The notes: generated by a model from the letters alone, not told the origin. 39,446 nt of DNA from Planctomycetaceae bacterium (GCA_028284885.1 JANQQW010000328.1:1-39446), one strand, 5' to 3'; shown: positions 27,478 through 37,100, counted from the first letter of the stretch. Numbers and translations: made by a program.

Positions 27478-28668
27478 GTGGAGCCCAAATCCATGCCGCG
27501 ACGTCCGCAACGCCCCGCTCTCCGCCTCCACAAGGCGACCGGCCAAGGCCGTGTGATCCTCGACGGCAAGCACGTCTACCTCGGCACGTACGGTTCACCC
27601 GAATGCGACGCCGCGTACGACGAAGTCGTTCGGAAATGGCGCATCGCGCAGTCCGATCCTGCCGCGATCACGGTCGACGTACTCGTGCTTCGCTACCTCG
27701 AGCACTGCGATCGCTACTACCGCCGGCGAGACCGCACCCCGACCGGGAGTGCCGCCAACATCCGCGACGGACTCCGTCCCCTCGTGAAGCTGTTCGGTCC
27801 ACGGCACGTGCGGACGATCCGGCCACAGGATATGAAGGCCGTCGTCGAGTTGATGATCTCCCAGGGGCTGGCGCGGAAGACCATCAACGGTCGACTCTCG
27901 AAGATTCGGTCTGCATTCAAGTGGGGCGTAGCCGAGGGACTCTGCCCGGTCGAAGTCGGGCACGGGCTCACGGCCGTGTCAGGGCTCAAGGCTGGGCGCA
28001 CCGAGGCAAGAGAGACGGAGCCGGTGCGTCCTGTGCCGGTCGCCGTTGTCGAGGCCACGCTCCCCGAGATGCCGAAGCCAGTCGCCGGTCTTGTCCGCTT
28101 CCAACTTGCCACGGGCTGCCGCCCCAGCGAAGCCTGCTTGGTTCGAGCGTGCGACATCGACATGACCGGGGGCGTCTGGCTCTACCACCCGCACCGGCAC
28201 AAGACCGAACATCATGGACACGATCGCGAAATCGCTCTTGGCCCGAAGGCGAAGCAGGTCGTTCGCGAGTTCCTCACGATCGAGACGACCGCCTACCTCT
28301 TCACGCCGCGCCTCGTTCGTCGAGACGCCGGCGAGCACTACACGCGGCAGACGTACCTGAACGCGGTCATCCGAGCTTGCGAACGAGCATTCGGGATGCC
28401 CGAACGACTCCGGACGATTCCCCGGAAGGGGGCCAAGGACATCTCGGACTCCGAACGGAGGCAGCGTCTCGCGGAGGTTCGCGAGTGGCGCGCCGCCCAC
28501 TGCTGGTGCCCGCTCCAATTGCGGCACACCCACGCGACGGAGGTTCGAAAGCGATTTGGGCTCGAGGCAGCCCAGGTCGCGCTCGGACACTCACGCGCCG
28601 ACGTGACACAGGTGTACGCGGAACGTGATCTTGAGAAGGCGCGAAAGGTCGCGCAGGCAATAGGTTGA
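27478..28668 (+). CDS. Tyrosine recombinase / integrase
   Basis: The 396-residue product is a phage-type integrase, expected to insert the element at the tRNA by site-specific recombination. Seen: a basic N-terminal arm-binding part, a core-binding SAM-like domain (about 65-165) and a catalytic domain with Arg215 (TGCRPSEA), Lys242, Arg349 (LQLRHTHAT), His371 (LGHS) and the nucleophile Tyr380 (TQVYAERD). The usual His three residues before the second Arg is Leu346. The C-terminus GLEAAQVALGHSRADVTQVYAERD is typical of planctomycete integrases. Start GTG at 27478, with an alternative ATG at 27493. It is the first gene of the element, next to tRNA-Val. Confidence 0.93.
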   Translation: MEPKSMPRRPQRPALRLHKATGQGRVILDGKHVYLGTYGSPECDAAYDEVVRKWRIAQSDPAAITVDVLVLRYLEHCDRYYRRRDRTPTGSAANIRDGLRPLVKLFGPRHVRTIRPQDMKAVVELMISQGLARKTINGRLSKIRSAFKWGVAEGLCPVEVGHGLTAVSGLKAGRTEARETEPVRPVPVAVVEATLPEMPKPVAGLVRFQLATGCRPSEACLVRACDIDMTGGVWLYHPHRHKTEHHGHDREIALGPKAKQVVREFLTIETTAYLFTPRLVRRDAGEHYTRQTYLNAVIRACERAFGMPERLRTIPRKGAKDISDSERRQRLAEVREWRAAHCWCPLQLRHTHATEVRKRFGLEAAQVALGHSRADVTQVYAERDLEKARKVAQAIG

Positions 28669-28682
28669 GCAGAGGAGGAATC

Positions 28683-28901
28683 ATGTCCTGGAAACGGAGT
28701 TGTGCTCAGCGGGTTCGCCAGCACTTTCTACCGGAGGAGAAACGCGATTGGTTCCTCGAGCAAGTGGCTTCGGGTCTGGATCAGATGATCCATACGCGCC
28801 GCCAGTTTCTGACGGAGGCTGACCCGCATCGCCAGGCGATCCTTCTCCAAACGACACTCCAAGACAAACGACGGCAGCCGGGTCCAGACTGGGAATGGTA
28901 A
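28683..28901 (+). CDS. Small hypothetical protein of the integrative element
   Basis: The 72-residue product is basic at the N-terminus and rich in Gln, Arg and Asp afterwards, probably all helical (VRQHFLPEEKRDWFLEQVASG). No family is recognised. AGAGGAGGAA lies just before the ATG at 28683, a very good ribosome-binding site, and the gene follows the integrase stop by 14 bp, so it is probably translated from the same message. Small proteins in this position are often DNA-binding regulators or excision factors, but nothing in the sequence shows that. Confidence 0.6.
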   Translation: MSWKRSCAQRVRQHFLPEEKRDWFLEQVASGLDQMIHTRRQFLTEADPHRQAILLQTTLQDKRRQPGPDWEW

Positions 28902-28910
28902 AGATCCGAC

Positions 28911-29597
28911 GTGGAGGTCTGCGGATGGGTGCCAATTGGGTTTGGGAAGGAGTACGAGCCGCTCGCGCCTCACGAACTCGTCAATGCGCTCATCGATCCA
29001 ACTGGATTTCCGCCCGGCTCACCGGAGGCGATCTTGGGCCGGTCGCGACCGCAGTGCCGGTCGCTCGAGACTGACTGTGTGCTCGCATCCGCAATCCACG
29101 ACCACCTCTTTCCTCGGTCGACCTTTGGGCTCCGTACGAACAACCGGACCGTGTCTGACGGCATCCGTTGGGGTGAGTACTCGAAGCTCATCAGAAGAAT
29201 CCATGAGATCCCGCTGGCTGCATCGGCCGCCATCAACGAAATCGTGGGTGGCGTCATTGACGCAGCGAACGCCGCACTCGAACCGCGGTTTCTGGACCTC
29301 GAATGCGATGAAACGACACGCAAAGTTCGTCGATTGGGACGTGAGTACGCTGGAGTCGAGGTCGTCCTTACCGAGGCATTGTGGAGGACATTCAGGTGCT
29401 TCTACGACGTAGGAGATTCGGGGGACGCATCCCTTGATGCCTGGCGCTTGGCCCTCGGCGACGACTTCGAGTTTGAAGGCAACGCGCGGAACAAGGCCGT
29501 GGAGAGGCTGAGGGACGCGCTCATCCCTCTCGACGTGCAAGTCCCCAGCCGGCGTAGGTGTCTGCGGGATGCTCGGACGGAAGTCGAGTTGACCTGA
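28911..29597 (+). CDS. Hypothetical protein of the integrative element
   Basis: The 228-residue product is not recognised. It has no signal peptide or membrane helix, and is mostly helical in the second half (GEYSKLIRRIHEIPLAASAAINEIVGGVIDAAN region). It begins with GTG at 28911, 9 bp after the previous stop, which suggests an operon. Base composition is lower in GC than the flanking chromosome, as for the whole element. It could be a replication-associated or regulatory protein of the element; there is no direct evidence. Confidence 0.5.
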   Translation: MEVCGWVPIGFGKEYEPLAPHELVNALIDPTGFPPGSPEAILGRSRPQCRSLETDCVLASAIHDHLFPRSTFGLRTNNRTVSDGIRWGEYSKLIRRIHEIPLAASAAINEIVGGVIDAANAALEPRFLDLECDETTRKVRRLGREYAGVEVVLTEALWRTFRCFYDVGDSGDASLDAWRLALGDDFEFEGNARNKAVERLRDALIPLDVQVPSRRRCLRDARTEVELT

Positions 29598-29674
29598 CAC
29601 CGAATGTCGAGTTCTGTTGGAGAGACTCCCGTTGCGGTGAACCACGTTTCGTTCCGTAACAGGAGACTCCAATC

Positions 29675-29986
29675 ATGCCGTGCGACTCGTTGCACCAGCC
29701 CGTCAGCCTTGCCGAGGCCGCTCGCAAGCACTTCCCCGGGAACCCCAACCCTTCGACCGTCTGGCGATGGGCCACGAAGGGCCATTCCGATGGCCGTGGC
29801 GGCCGCATCCGACTCGAGATCACGTACGTCGGCCGGCGGGCGATGGTTACGCCAGCTGCGTGCGCGGACTTCATCGATGCTGTCACGAAAGCCAAGCTCG
29901 CTCGCCACATGCAGACGGACGAGGAGCCATCAACTGAGCGCTCGGATGAGACCGAGCGGCGGTTGGTTGAATCGAATCTCATCTGA
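29675..29986 (+). CDS. DUF1580-like helix-turn-helix protein, possible excisionase
   Basis: The 103-residue product fits planctomycete DUF1580 proteins: PVSLAEAARKHF (helix 1), NPSTVWRWATKGH (recognition helix), GGRIRLEITYVGRRAMVTPAACADF (winged beta part). These resemble MerR/excisionase-type winged helices and are often found next to tyrosine integrases, where they would act as recombination directionality factors or repressors. AACAGGAGACTCC precedes the ATG at 29675. It lies in the middle of the element and is transcribed with the integrase. Excisionase is the likeliest role; a repressor is the alternative. Confidence 0.7.
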   Translation: MPCDSLHQPVSLAEAARKHFPGNPNPSTVWRWATKGHSDGRGGRIRLEITYVGRRAMVTPAACADFIDAVTKAKLARHMQTDEEPSTERSDETERRLVESNLI

Positions 29987-30019
29987 TCGAGTGAAACGTG
30001 CGTCTGAGGCGATGAGCCA

Positions 30020-30322
30020 ATGTCAGATTGCCCAACACCAGATTGGCATGGAGTCAACCGGAAGAAACGCGAACCCTTCACGGGGAGGCTACGCCGCCTT
30101 CCCGTGAAGGTCGTCTACCGGGTGCGAGCGGGAACACCGTGTCGTGTAAAGCGCGTCGGAGCATCCCGCTGGATTGAGCATGCCATGAAGCAGGACATGG
30201 AGTTCGACGCCCTGCATGGCCAGAACGGGCGAACCCTCACGTTCTTCTCGATCGGCTGGCTACTCAACTTCGATCGGCAACACGTTGATGTCGTCGAGGT
30301 ACCACGGACCCAACGCGGCTGA
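30020..30322 (+). CDS. Hypothetical basic protein before the polymerase gene
   Basis: The 100-residue product is basic in its first half (NRKKREPFTGRLRRLPVKVVYRVR) and is not recognised. The ATG at 30020 follows the DUF1580-like gene by 33 bp, and the stop lies 25 bp before the likely start of the polymerase-like gene, consistent with one operon. A KRRP-type basic start suggests nucleic-acid binding, but this is only a guess from composition. Confidence 0.5.
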   Translation: MSDCPTPDWHGVNRKKREPFTGRLRRLPVKVVYRVRAGTPCRVKRVGASRWIEHAMKQDMEFDALHGQNGRTLTFFSIGWLLNFDRQHVDVVEVPRTQRG

Positions 30323-30347
30323 GACGCAATCGAGACGGAGCGCGGTC

Positions 30348-31682
30348 GTGTCGTGCGAACTCCTACTCCCCTGGCACGGTGGCTCCCGAGACGACCACGA
30401 GCATCCGGACGTGCCGCTCGATCCGTCATGCCGATTCCGTCTCTCTGAGTGCGCGAACCTCGCCGAAGACGTGCTTGGCGGTAGGCAACGTCGCACACGA
30501 CGCTTGGCAGCGGGGATCCTGTCGCAGGCGGCCTTCCACTTGGGCGGTCCGTTGATTGCGTACAGCCGCGATACGAACTGGTACACGCACCACCCGTTGC
30601 TCACATACCGCCGAACAGTCGAGTCGATCGACAAGCTGTGCCAAGGCGGCTTGCTCACGTCTGCGAAACCACCATGCAGCGAAGTCGGCTTCCAGAGTGT
30701 CTTGGCGGCTGGGCCGCGTCTTATCGAGGAACTCGGCCTCACAGAAGAAACGCGCACCCTCGAACCCCTGTTTTCCAAGGGATTGAGCGCAAAACGTTCT
30801 GCCAATATGGTGGGCTGCCCGTGTCTCCCTGAGTGGGTTGTTCCCAATCCCATTCTGGGAGTGTCTCGTTGTCGTCGTAGCCGTGGGGTACTGGCCTTCG
30901 CCTCCCCTGCGTCGTGCTTGCGACCCGTCCTTGGTCAAATCCGCACTCTCAATCGGGACTTGTTGCGGACGCCCACTTGGCTCAACACGGCCAAGACCTC
31001 GAGCGGATTCGTGAGCTTCGAGACGGACCGCGGCCGCTCCCAGCGAGTCAACCTGTTCTCGCGTCAGCTGCACGCCTCGTACGTTGCACTGCGCCGTGAT
31101 CGATGGAAGTACGGAGGACGCCTCTACGGAGGGTGGTGGCAGACGATACCCAAGCAGGCTCGGAAGCACATCACCATCGCTGGTGAGTGGACAACGGAAC
31201 CCGATTTCGGGTGCCTTCATCCGGGGCTAATGTACGCCGCCGTGGGAGCCGAACTCGAAGGCGACGCATACGAGGTCGCCGGGTTCGGGCGAACGACCTG
31301 CAAGGTCGCGCTCAACACACTCATCAACAGCACCAGCGAATCGCAAGCGATTCGCTCACTGACGGACCAACGGCCGTCCTCATCGTCTTCGAGGCTGAGC
31401 CGGCACGAAGCTGAACGTCTCGTCAACGCGCTCCACAAACGGCATCGCCAGATTCGGGGATTGCTCGGACGTGACGCCGGAATCGTGCTCCAGAACGTGG
31501 CCGGCCGGATGTGCCTCGTGATCTGCCGTAGACTCTTCGGCGAGGGGATACCGGTGCTTCCCGTACACGACTCCTTCGTATGTCGCGAACGGGATGCTGC
31601 TCGCGTGGAGGAAGTCATGCGGGAGGAGTTGGACAAGACAAAGGCTCGCCTTCGCTCCGACGGACTGAGACTTCCCGCCTGA
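30348..31682 (+). CDS. Superfamily A-related polymerase, TV-Pol-like
   Basis: The product is about 444 residues. Its second half carries the three motifs of DNA polymerase I/T7 RNA polymerase palms in the form found in the TV-Pol family of mobile elements and Sputnik: GGRLYGGWWQTIPKQAR (near 256-272); motif A PDFGCLHPGLMYAA (Asp286, His291); motif B-like RTTCKVALNTLINS (Arg315, Lys319, Asn323, Asn327); motif C PVLPVHDSFVC (His407, Asp408). The family was proposed to combine primase and polymerase activity. No 3'-5' exonuclease motifs are visible; the N-terminal 200 residues are unrecognised. I chose the GTG at 30348 because CGGAG lies upstream and it follows the preceding gene; a longer reading overlaps that gene. 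It is the last plus-strand gene of the element and the likely replication protein. Both catalytic Asp residues are present. Confidence 0.75.
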   Translation: MSCELLLPWHGGSRDDHEHPDVPLDPSCRFRLSECANLAEDVLGGRQRRTRRLAAGILSQAAFHLGGPLIAYSRDTNWYTHHPLLTYRRTVESIDKLCQGGLLTSAKPPCSEVGFQSVLAAGPRLIEELGLTEETRTLEPLFSKGLSAKRSANMVGCPCLPEWVVPNPILGVSRCRRSRGVLAFASPASCLRPVLGQIRTLNRDLLRTPTWLNTAKTSSGFVSFETDRGRSQRVNLFSRQLHASYVALRRDRWKYGGRLYGGWWQTIPKQARKHITIAGEWTTEPDFGCLHPGLMYAAVGAELEGDAYEVAGFGRTTCKVALNTLINSTSESQAIRSLTDQRPSSSSSRLSRHEAERLVNALHKRHRQIRGLLGRDAGIVLQNVAGRMCLVICRRLFGEGIPVLPVHDSFVCRERDAARVEEVMREELDKTKARLRSDGLRLPA

Positions 31683-31811
31683 AGACCTCGGACTTGGGAG
31701 TACCGTCTCGGATTCCGATCCTGAGCAAACGAGATGACATCCTTCATGGATATCTCGCCAGCCTGCCGCACCGAGCGGTAGTCCGCGGCTTGCCTCGCGC
31801 ACGCGCGAGGC

Positions 31812-32411
31812 TCAGCTTGATTCCCCGAGGATTCGATAGATCGTGGGTCGAGACAAACCGGTGGACCTCGCAATCGCCGCCACGGCTGTCCCCTCTGCCT
31901 TGAGCCGTGTGATCGTGGCGACCTGCTCCTCGGTGACCTTCAACCGTCGTCCCTTCGCGGAGCCGCCCCACCGCTTCCCCAGGGCGCGTGCGGCCTCCTG
32001 ACCGGCCACGATGCGCTCGGAGCGGACCTCGTTCTCGTAGGCGGCCACGGAGGCCAGGACGTTCGCGATCAGCCGTCCTGCGGGTGTCGTGAGATCGACA
32101 CCATCCTTGATCGAGACCAGCCCCACGTTGAGCCGTGCGAGCTTCTCGAACAGCGCCGTCAGACCGCTGGCTGTCCTACCGAGGCGGTCGAGACGCCAGA
32201 CGACGACCTGCTCGACCTTCCCGGTGTCGACATCCGCCTCGAGCCGCTTCCAGCCGGGGCGTTCCATCGACTTGCCCGATGCCTTGTCCCGGTACCACTT
32301 CACTGGGCGTCCATCCGCGTAGGCCTCGACCCAGCGTTCGAGATCGGGTTGCTGGCTGCGAGTGTCCTGCCGCTTCGTGGAGACCCGGAGGTAGATGGCG
32401 ACGTGACGCAT
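31812..32411 (-). CDS. Serine recombinase (resolvase/invertase family)
   Basis: The 199-residue product is a small serine recombinase. Seen: catalytic Ser11 in YLRVST, SGKSMERPGWKRL, the Arg pair in VVWRLDRLGRT (near 68-74), the long E helix region AAYENEVRSERIVAGQEAAR and a C-terminal helix-turn-helix (AAIARSTGLSRPTIYRIL). Its length is normal for Tn3-type resolvases and invertases. It is convergent with the polymerase-like gene (129-bp gap with nothing recognised). Five phased repeats lie 36-134 bp upstream of its ATG and are probable binding sites. It may resolve dimers of the element or belong to a second element. Confidence 0.92.
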   Translation of the reverse strand: MRHVAIYLRVSTKRQDTRSQQPDLERWVEAYADGRPVKWYRDKASGKSMERPGWKRLEADVDTGKVEQVVVWRLDRLGRTASGLTALFEKLARLNVGLVSIKDGVDLTTPAGRLIANVLASVAAYENEVRSERIVAGQEAARALGKRWGGSAKGRRLKVTEEQVATITRLKAEGTAVAAIARSTGLSRPTIYRILGESS

Positions 32412-32446
32412 ACCGTTCTTTCTGGACGACTGGATGCCGCTGCGGT

Positions 32447-32545
32447 CAGGCGTGACATGGCACGAGTCAGGCAGGACGCGGCATGACGCTCAGGCATGAC
32501 GAGGGGTGACGCTCAGGCATGACGAGGGTGACGCTCAGGCATGAC
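32447..32545. repeat. Five phased CAGGCATGAC repeats upstream of the serine recombinase
   Basis: CAGGCATGAC (or one-base variants) occurs at 32447, 32468, 32491, 32514 and 32536, spaced 21-23 bp, about two helical turns. The last three belong to 22-23-bp near-perfect tandem units (32484-32551). The location directly upstream of the recombinase start suggests recombinase res sites or iteron-like replication sites of the element. Confidence 0.75.
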
Positions 32546-32559
32546 ACGGCATGACGTCT

Positions 32560-33035
32560 CATGCATCGACCGAGGTGCCTCGAACTGTCAAGAGTCATCC
32601 CTCGCCCGAAGTACTCCATGTTCACCCCTGTATTTCCGGGGTATTCCGAGGATTCCCGACGAGTCATGCCGTCAGCACTCGACTATACATGACATTTTAC
32701 ACTCGAGAGTTCCGATCGAATTCGGAGCCAGAAGATCAATCCGAGTTCGATCCCACCTGGGCGCCAGACGCCAGCATCACCCGTGGAACGCACCGCTAGG
32801 GATGAACGACGAGACGCGATCAAAGCGGGGGGAGGTACGAGGGGTCCCACGGCCCTTCTGAGTTCGCCCAAGCCCCCCACCCCGACTTCTCCGGTGCCAT
32901 GTCAGTTAGCCGGCTCGTCGCCCGACGAGTCTCGGAGCAAGCGAGATGCGAACCGTACGTGGTGCGATCGACTGAGGTCGCAACCGGCCGACGGTAGATC
33001 GAACGGCTGCAACACTGCGAAGCGACTCAGCAGAA
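32560..33035. other. Gene-free stretch at the right side of the element
   Basis: No convincing gene is present. There is a perfect TTGACA on the minus strand (32586-32591) without a matching -10, small inverted repeats (CGAGG-TG-CCTCG at 32571-32582; CCCC-9 nt-GGGG near 32626-32642) and an AT-richer patch near 32680-32720. It may hold the recombinase promoter or a replication origin. Confidence 0.4.
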
Positions 33036-33299
33036 GTGCCGTCCGAATCCGAGTGGCTCACCAGGAAGCGCCGAATCGACGGCGGCTCGAAGCCGCTGAT
33101 TGGGCGGTCATCCCGTACACGGACGGAATGTCGCTCACGGCCTTGGACGCCCACGCGGTCGAGGAGTATCCGACCGAAGCAGGACCGGCCGACTACGCTG
33201 GTCGTGGACGGCCGCATCCTCGGAATCGTCGAGGCCAAGAAGTACGAGGTCGGGGCTGGAAGCATCATCCCGCAGGCCGAACGGTTTAGCAGCGACTGA
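33036..33299 (+). pseudogene. Remnant of a type I restriction HsdR-like gene, two frameshifts
   Basis: The conceptual product reads through two frames. It starts (GTG, 33036) PSESEWLTRKRRID, continues after a shift as RLEAADWAVIPYTDGMSLTA ... EEYPTEAGPADYA, and after a second shift as LVVDGRILGIVEAKKYEVGA ... IIPQAERF, then stops at 33299. Together these give the N-terminal nuclease region of type I restriction R subunits: an ExxTRxxxID start, a GxADY element and a vDGrxLgxvEAK element that is part of the D-ExK nuclease site. The shifts lie near 33078 and 33209. The helicase part is absent. It is a broken fragment at the edge of the element. No hsdM or hsdS gene is present. Confidence 0.65.
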
Positions 33300-33529
33300 C
33301 ATCTAGAGATAGACCGACCAGTAGGTCAGGCTTCGGCCGACGAACACAAGGCTAAAGCCCGTCACGCCGCACGGGTGGTGCCGACTGTCCGCAGAGCGTC
33401 CCAGGATGAACGAGTTGAGATTCGTCCGGGGCGGGCGTTAGCCTGTTCGGTACGCGGCGACTTCGGGTGATTCTCGTTTTCCGCGCTCGTCGGTGACCGT
33501 GATTGCGCCTTTCCGGATGGAGGCTCCGC

Positions 33530-34111
33530 TTGTCGGATCCGGATGTCGAACGACTCCTCGAACGAGCGTTGTCCCATGATCGTGAGGCCCTCGGCGAGTT
33601 GCTCGAGGTGCACCGGGGGTACCTTCGCGTGCTGGCCCAGCGATGGATCGACGACGCCGTGGCCGCGCGGATCGACGCCTCCGACGTGGTGCAGCAGACT
33701 TTCCTCTCCGCTTTCGGGAAGTTCGACCGGTTTCGCGGGAGTGACCCGGCCGAGTTCGCCGCGTGGCTGCGGGCCGTGCACGACGGCAACGTGCGGGACG
33801 CCATCCGCAGGCACGTGCTCGCGGCGAAGCGAACGGTCGCCGTCGAGGTCCGGCTCGACAGCCCGGACGTTCCGCGGACCGACGACTCCCCCGGCAGCCC
33901 TTCACAGATTGCGCTCGAGAACGAGCGAGCCGTGCTGGTCGCGCGGGCGCTCGAACAACTCCCGCCCGAGCAGCGGGAGGTCGTGCGGCTGCGCTACTTC
34001 GAAGGGTGGCCGCTCGCCGACATCGCCCTGCGGCTCGAACGCTCGCGGGCGTCCGTCTCCGGCCTTCTGGCCCGCGGCATGCGACACATGAAGTCCCACT
34101 TGAACGACTGA
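33530..34111 (+). CDS. ECF-type RNA polymerase sigma factor
   Basis: The 193-residue product is an extracytoplasmic-function sigma factor. Seen: region 2 (LEVHRGYLRVLAQRWID ... RIDASDVVQQTFLSAF ... EFAAWLRAVHDGNVRDAIR) and region 4 (ALEQLPPEQREVVRLRYFEG ... PLADIALRLERSRASVSGLL). The form is typical of planctomycete ECF factors paired with Ser/Thr kinases. The TTG at 33530 is preferred because GGAGG lies about 7 nt upstream; no ATG fits. The kinase gene follows 21 bp later. The factor probably directs transcription of a regulon controlled by that kinase. No anti-sigma gene is adjacent. Confidence 0.88.
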   Translation: MSDPDVERLLERALSHDREALGELLEVHRGYLRVLAQRWIDDAVAARIDASDVVQQTFLSAFGKFDRFRGSDPAEFAAWLRAVHDGNVRDAIRRHVLAAKRTVAVEVRLDSPDVPRTDDSPGSPSQIALENERAVLVARALEQLPPEQREVVRLRYFEGWPLADIALRLERSRASVSGLLARGMRHMKSHLND

Positions 34112-34132
34112 CCCGACCCCGAGCGCTCGTCG

Positions 34133-37100
34133 ATGTCCGACTCGATTTCCCCGGCCGCCGAGGCCGCGATCGCAGAGTACCTGGAGCGGATCGACGCCGG
34201 CGAGCCGGTCGACCGAGCCGCGTTCGTCCGGTCGCACGCCGACATCGCCGACGAGCTGCGGTCGTACTTCGAGAGCGAGGACCTCGTCGACCGGGATCGC
34301 CCGGCGGACGACCCTGACACGGTGACGAACTCGCTGGCCGTCGACGAGACGGCCCCTCCGAAGTCCCACGCGATCGACGGTGGCAACCGGCTGTCCGTCC
34401 CCGGCACGTTCGGCCGGTACGAACTGGAGAAGCTGCTGGGGCAAGGGGCCATGGGCTCCGTCTACCTGGCGACGGACACGCAGCTTTCACGGCAGGTGGC
34501 GCTCAAGATTCCGAAGACGCGGGACTCGGGCGACTCGGAGTTCCTCGCCCGCTTCCAACGCGAGGCCCGCTCGGCCGCCACGCTGTCTCACGTCAACATC
34601 TGCTCCGTCTACGACGTGGGCGAGTTCGAGGGGACGCACTTCATCTCGATGGAGTTCATCGAGGGACGACCGCTGTCCGACTACATCGCCGGGAAGCTGC
34701 AACCGGTGCGGCAGGGGCTGAAGATCGTCCGAAAACTGGCCGCAGCGCTCGGGGAGGCCCACCGGCGGGGCGTCGTACACCGCGACGTGAAGCCCGACAA
34801 CGTGATGATCGCGAAGAAGGGGGGCGAGCCGATCGTCATGGACTTCGGCCTCGCCCGGCACGACGAGAGCGGCGACCTGAGAGCGACGCAGTCCGGCGGC
34901 CTGATGGGAACGCCCGCCTACATGGCGCCGGAGCAAATCGACGGCGAGTCGGACAAGGTGGGCCCGCCCAGCGACCAGTACAGCCTGGGCGTGGTGCTGT
35001 ACGAACTGCTGACCGGCGAGCTGCCGTTCAAGGGCTCGCTGGCCGCGGTCCTCGGGCAGATCGTGACGAAGTCACCCGACCCGCCGTCGAAGCGAAGGCC
35101 GGAGGTCACGCCGGACGTGGAAGCGGTCTGCCTGCGGATGCTGGCGAAGGCCCCGGAGGACCGGTTCGAGTCGATGGCGGCGGTCGTCGCGGCGATCACC
35201 GACTGCCTCAGTGGGAGTGCGACCGCGACGTTGCCGCTCGTGACGGGCGATGCCGGCAAGGCGCGCCAACGATCGAAGTCGTCCGAGGAGTCGCGGCCGA
35301 CCGAGGATCGCGAGTCCGCGATCCCGTTCGAAGAGGACCGGGTGGCTGGGAGCAAGTCGTTGCGCGGGATCGTGCCGATTGCGATTGTCGGGGTGCTGTT
35401 GCTCGGCGGCGTGACTTGGGGGGTGATGGAGTCCGTCTGGTCCGCCACCTCCGACACCACGGAGACTCCGGAGACTGTCCAGGTGGCCTCGAAGCCGGAG
35501 GAGTCGAACCCGGTCTCGACGAACGGCGAAGACGAGTCGCCGCTGCCGGACAGTACGGTCGAGGATCCCGAGACGCCCGAAGAGCAGTTGTTCGAGGTTC
35601 CCGAGGGCAGCCCGTTTCCGGACAGGCTGGCGGACCTCGCGACCGGGACTTGGACGACGTACTGGGAGACCGAGAGCTCGTTCCAACGTGACGGGACCGA
35701 TGCGCCGATCCTCGACGATCGGGGCCACGGCGTGGGACACGTTGGTCGGATCGGTTTGGGACGCGATGGTTCGGTCGTCGTCGTGGGAGAGTTGCTGCAG
35801 GACCGCCCGCTCCACATTCCCCACCGCATTTCGCAGGTGCCGCACGCCCGAAACCTGATCGTGAGCGCGAAGATGACGATCGTCGAGGGCGACTCGGTGG
35901 AGGTCACGCTGGGACCGGCCGGACCAGGGGAAGGCGATCACGTGGCGGCCGGGGTGGTGCCGGACGGCTGGCGACTCACGCGAAGATCGGACGGCAAGGA
36001 GCTCACGACCCGTCGGACCGTGAAGGGCCCCGCGAAGAACGTGGCCTTGGCCGTCGTCGACGGACGCGCGGCGATGTACGTCGACGGGGTCCAAGTGCAG
36101 TACATCGACGGACTGCAGCCGGACGTCGCCCGGCAGCCCGGTATCCGGGTCCGCACCGAATCCGGATCGAATGGGCTCTACGGACGATTCCAGGACGTCC
36201 GCGTGATGCTGCTGCCGCACGAGTTCCGACTGCCGAACTCGGGACGTTCGCCGCTGTACCAGCCCGTGGACCTCGCTTCGTTCTCGAACCGCACGCTGGA
36301 AGAAGGTCCGCCGGGACGGCTGCGGAACGGGATGGACCTGTCGGGCACACTGGTCTCGAACGGCGTCCCCTTCGAGATCGGGAATCGGTTCGTACTGACG
36401 AGCGTCGGCCAGCCGATGATGGGGCTCGACGTCAACGAGAAGGCGGCCGCCCTGCACATTCTGCATACCGCGGGCGGCGGCGGCGGAACGGGAACCGAAC
36501 CGCCCTACCCCGTCGGAACGCCGCTCGGAACCTACCGTGTCATCTACATGAACCGGACGTTTGACGAACTCCGTCTGCGGTACGGCAAGGAAGTCCGGTG
36601 CTACTACGACCGCCCCGACAGGCAAACGGCGTCGCAGGCGAACGTTGCCTGGACCGGGCGGAATCCGAACTCCGAGCAGTTCGGGGCGAACACGCGTCTG
36701 TTCCACTACGAGTGGCGGCTGTCGCAACCGGGCAGGGCGATCAAGTCGTTCGACGTCTTTCCCGAACGGCAGTACCCCGGCAATGGGCCACCGGGGGTCC
36801 CCATGATCGTCGCGATGACGGTCGAGCGATCGGACGCGCCGCTGCGGCCGCTGCCAACGTCACTCGACGTCGGCACCATGGGCGACCTCCCGCCGGATGG
36901 CGTCATCCCGGACGACCTCGCCGAAGTCGCCACCGGTCGGGGCTGGATCCCGCTCGTCGAGTCGCGGGACCGCGTGAACTACCTCGGACAGTTCCCGCGA
37001 ATCGAGGCCGACGAACCGGGGGGCCAGTTCCCGCCCACCGGAATCGCCAACCTCGTGAATCGAACGCTTCGGCTCAATGGCGACGTGCCGGTGCCGGGCT

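Noticed and set aside
32447..32551. A CRISPR array.
   Set aside because: The repeats are short, directly adjoining and lack unique spacers; no cas gene is near.
32560..32591. A sigma-70 promoter with TTGACA upstream of the serine recombinase.
   Set aside because: There is no acceptable -10 at 16-18 bp, so only the hexamer was noted.
33030..33060. A duplicated tRNA 3' end (attR) near GTCCGAATCCGAGTGGC.
   Set aside because: It matches the tRNA-Val T arm and acceptor only in scattered positions and cannot form the same stem.
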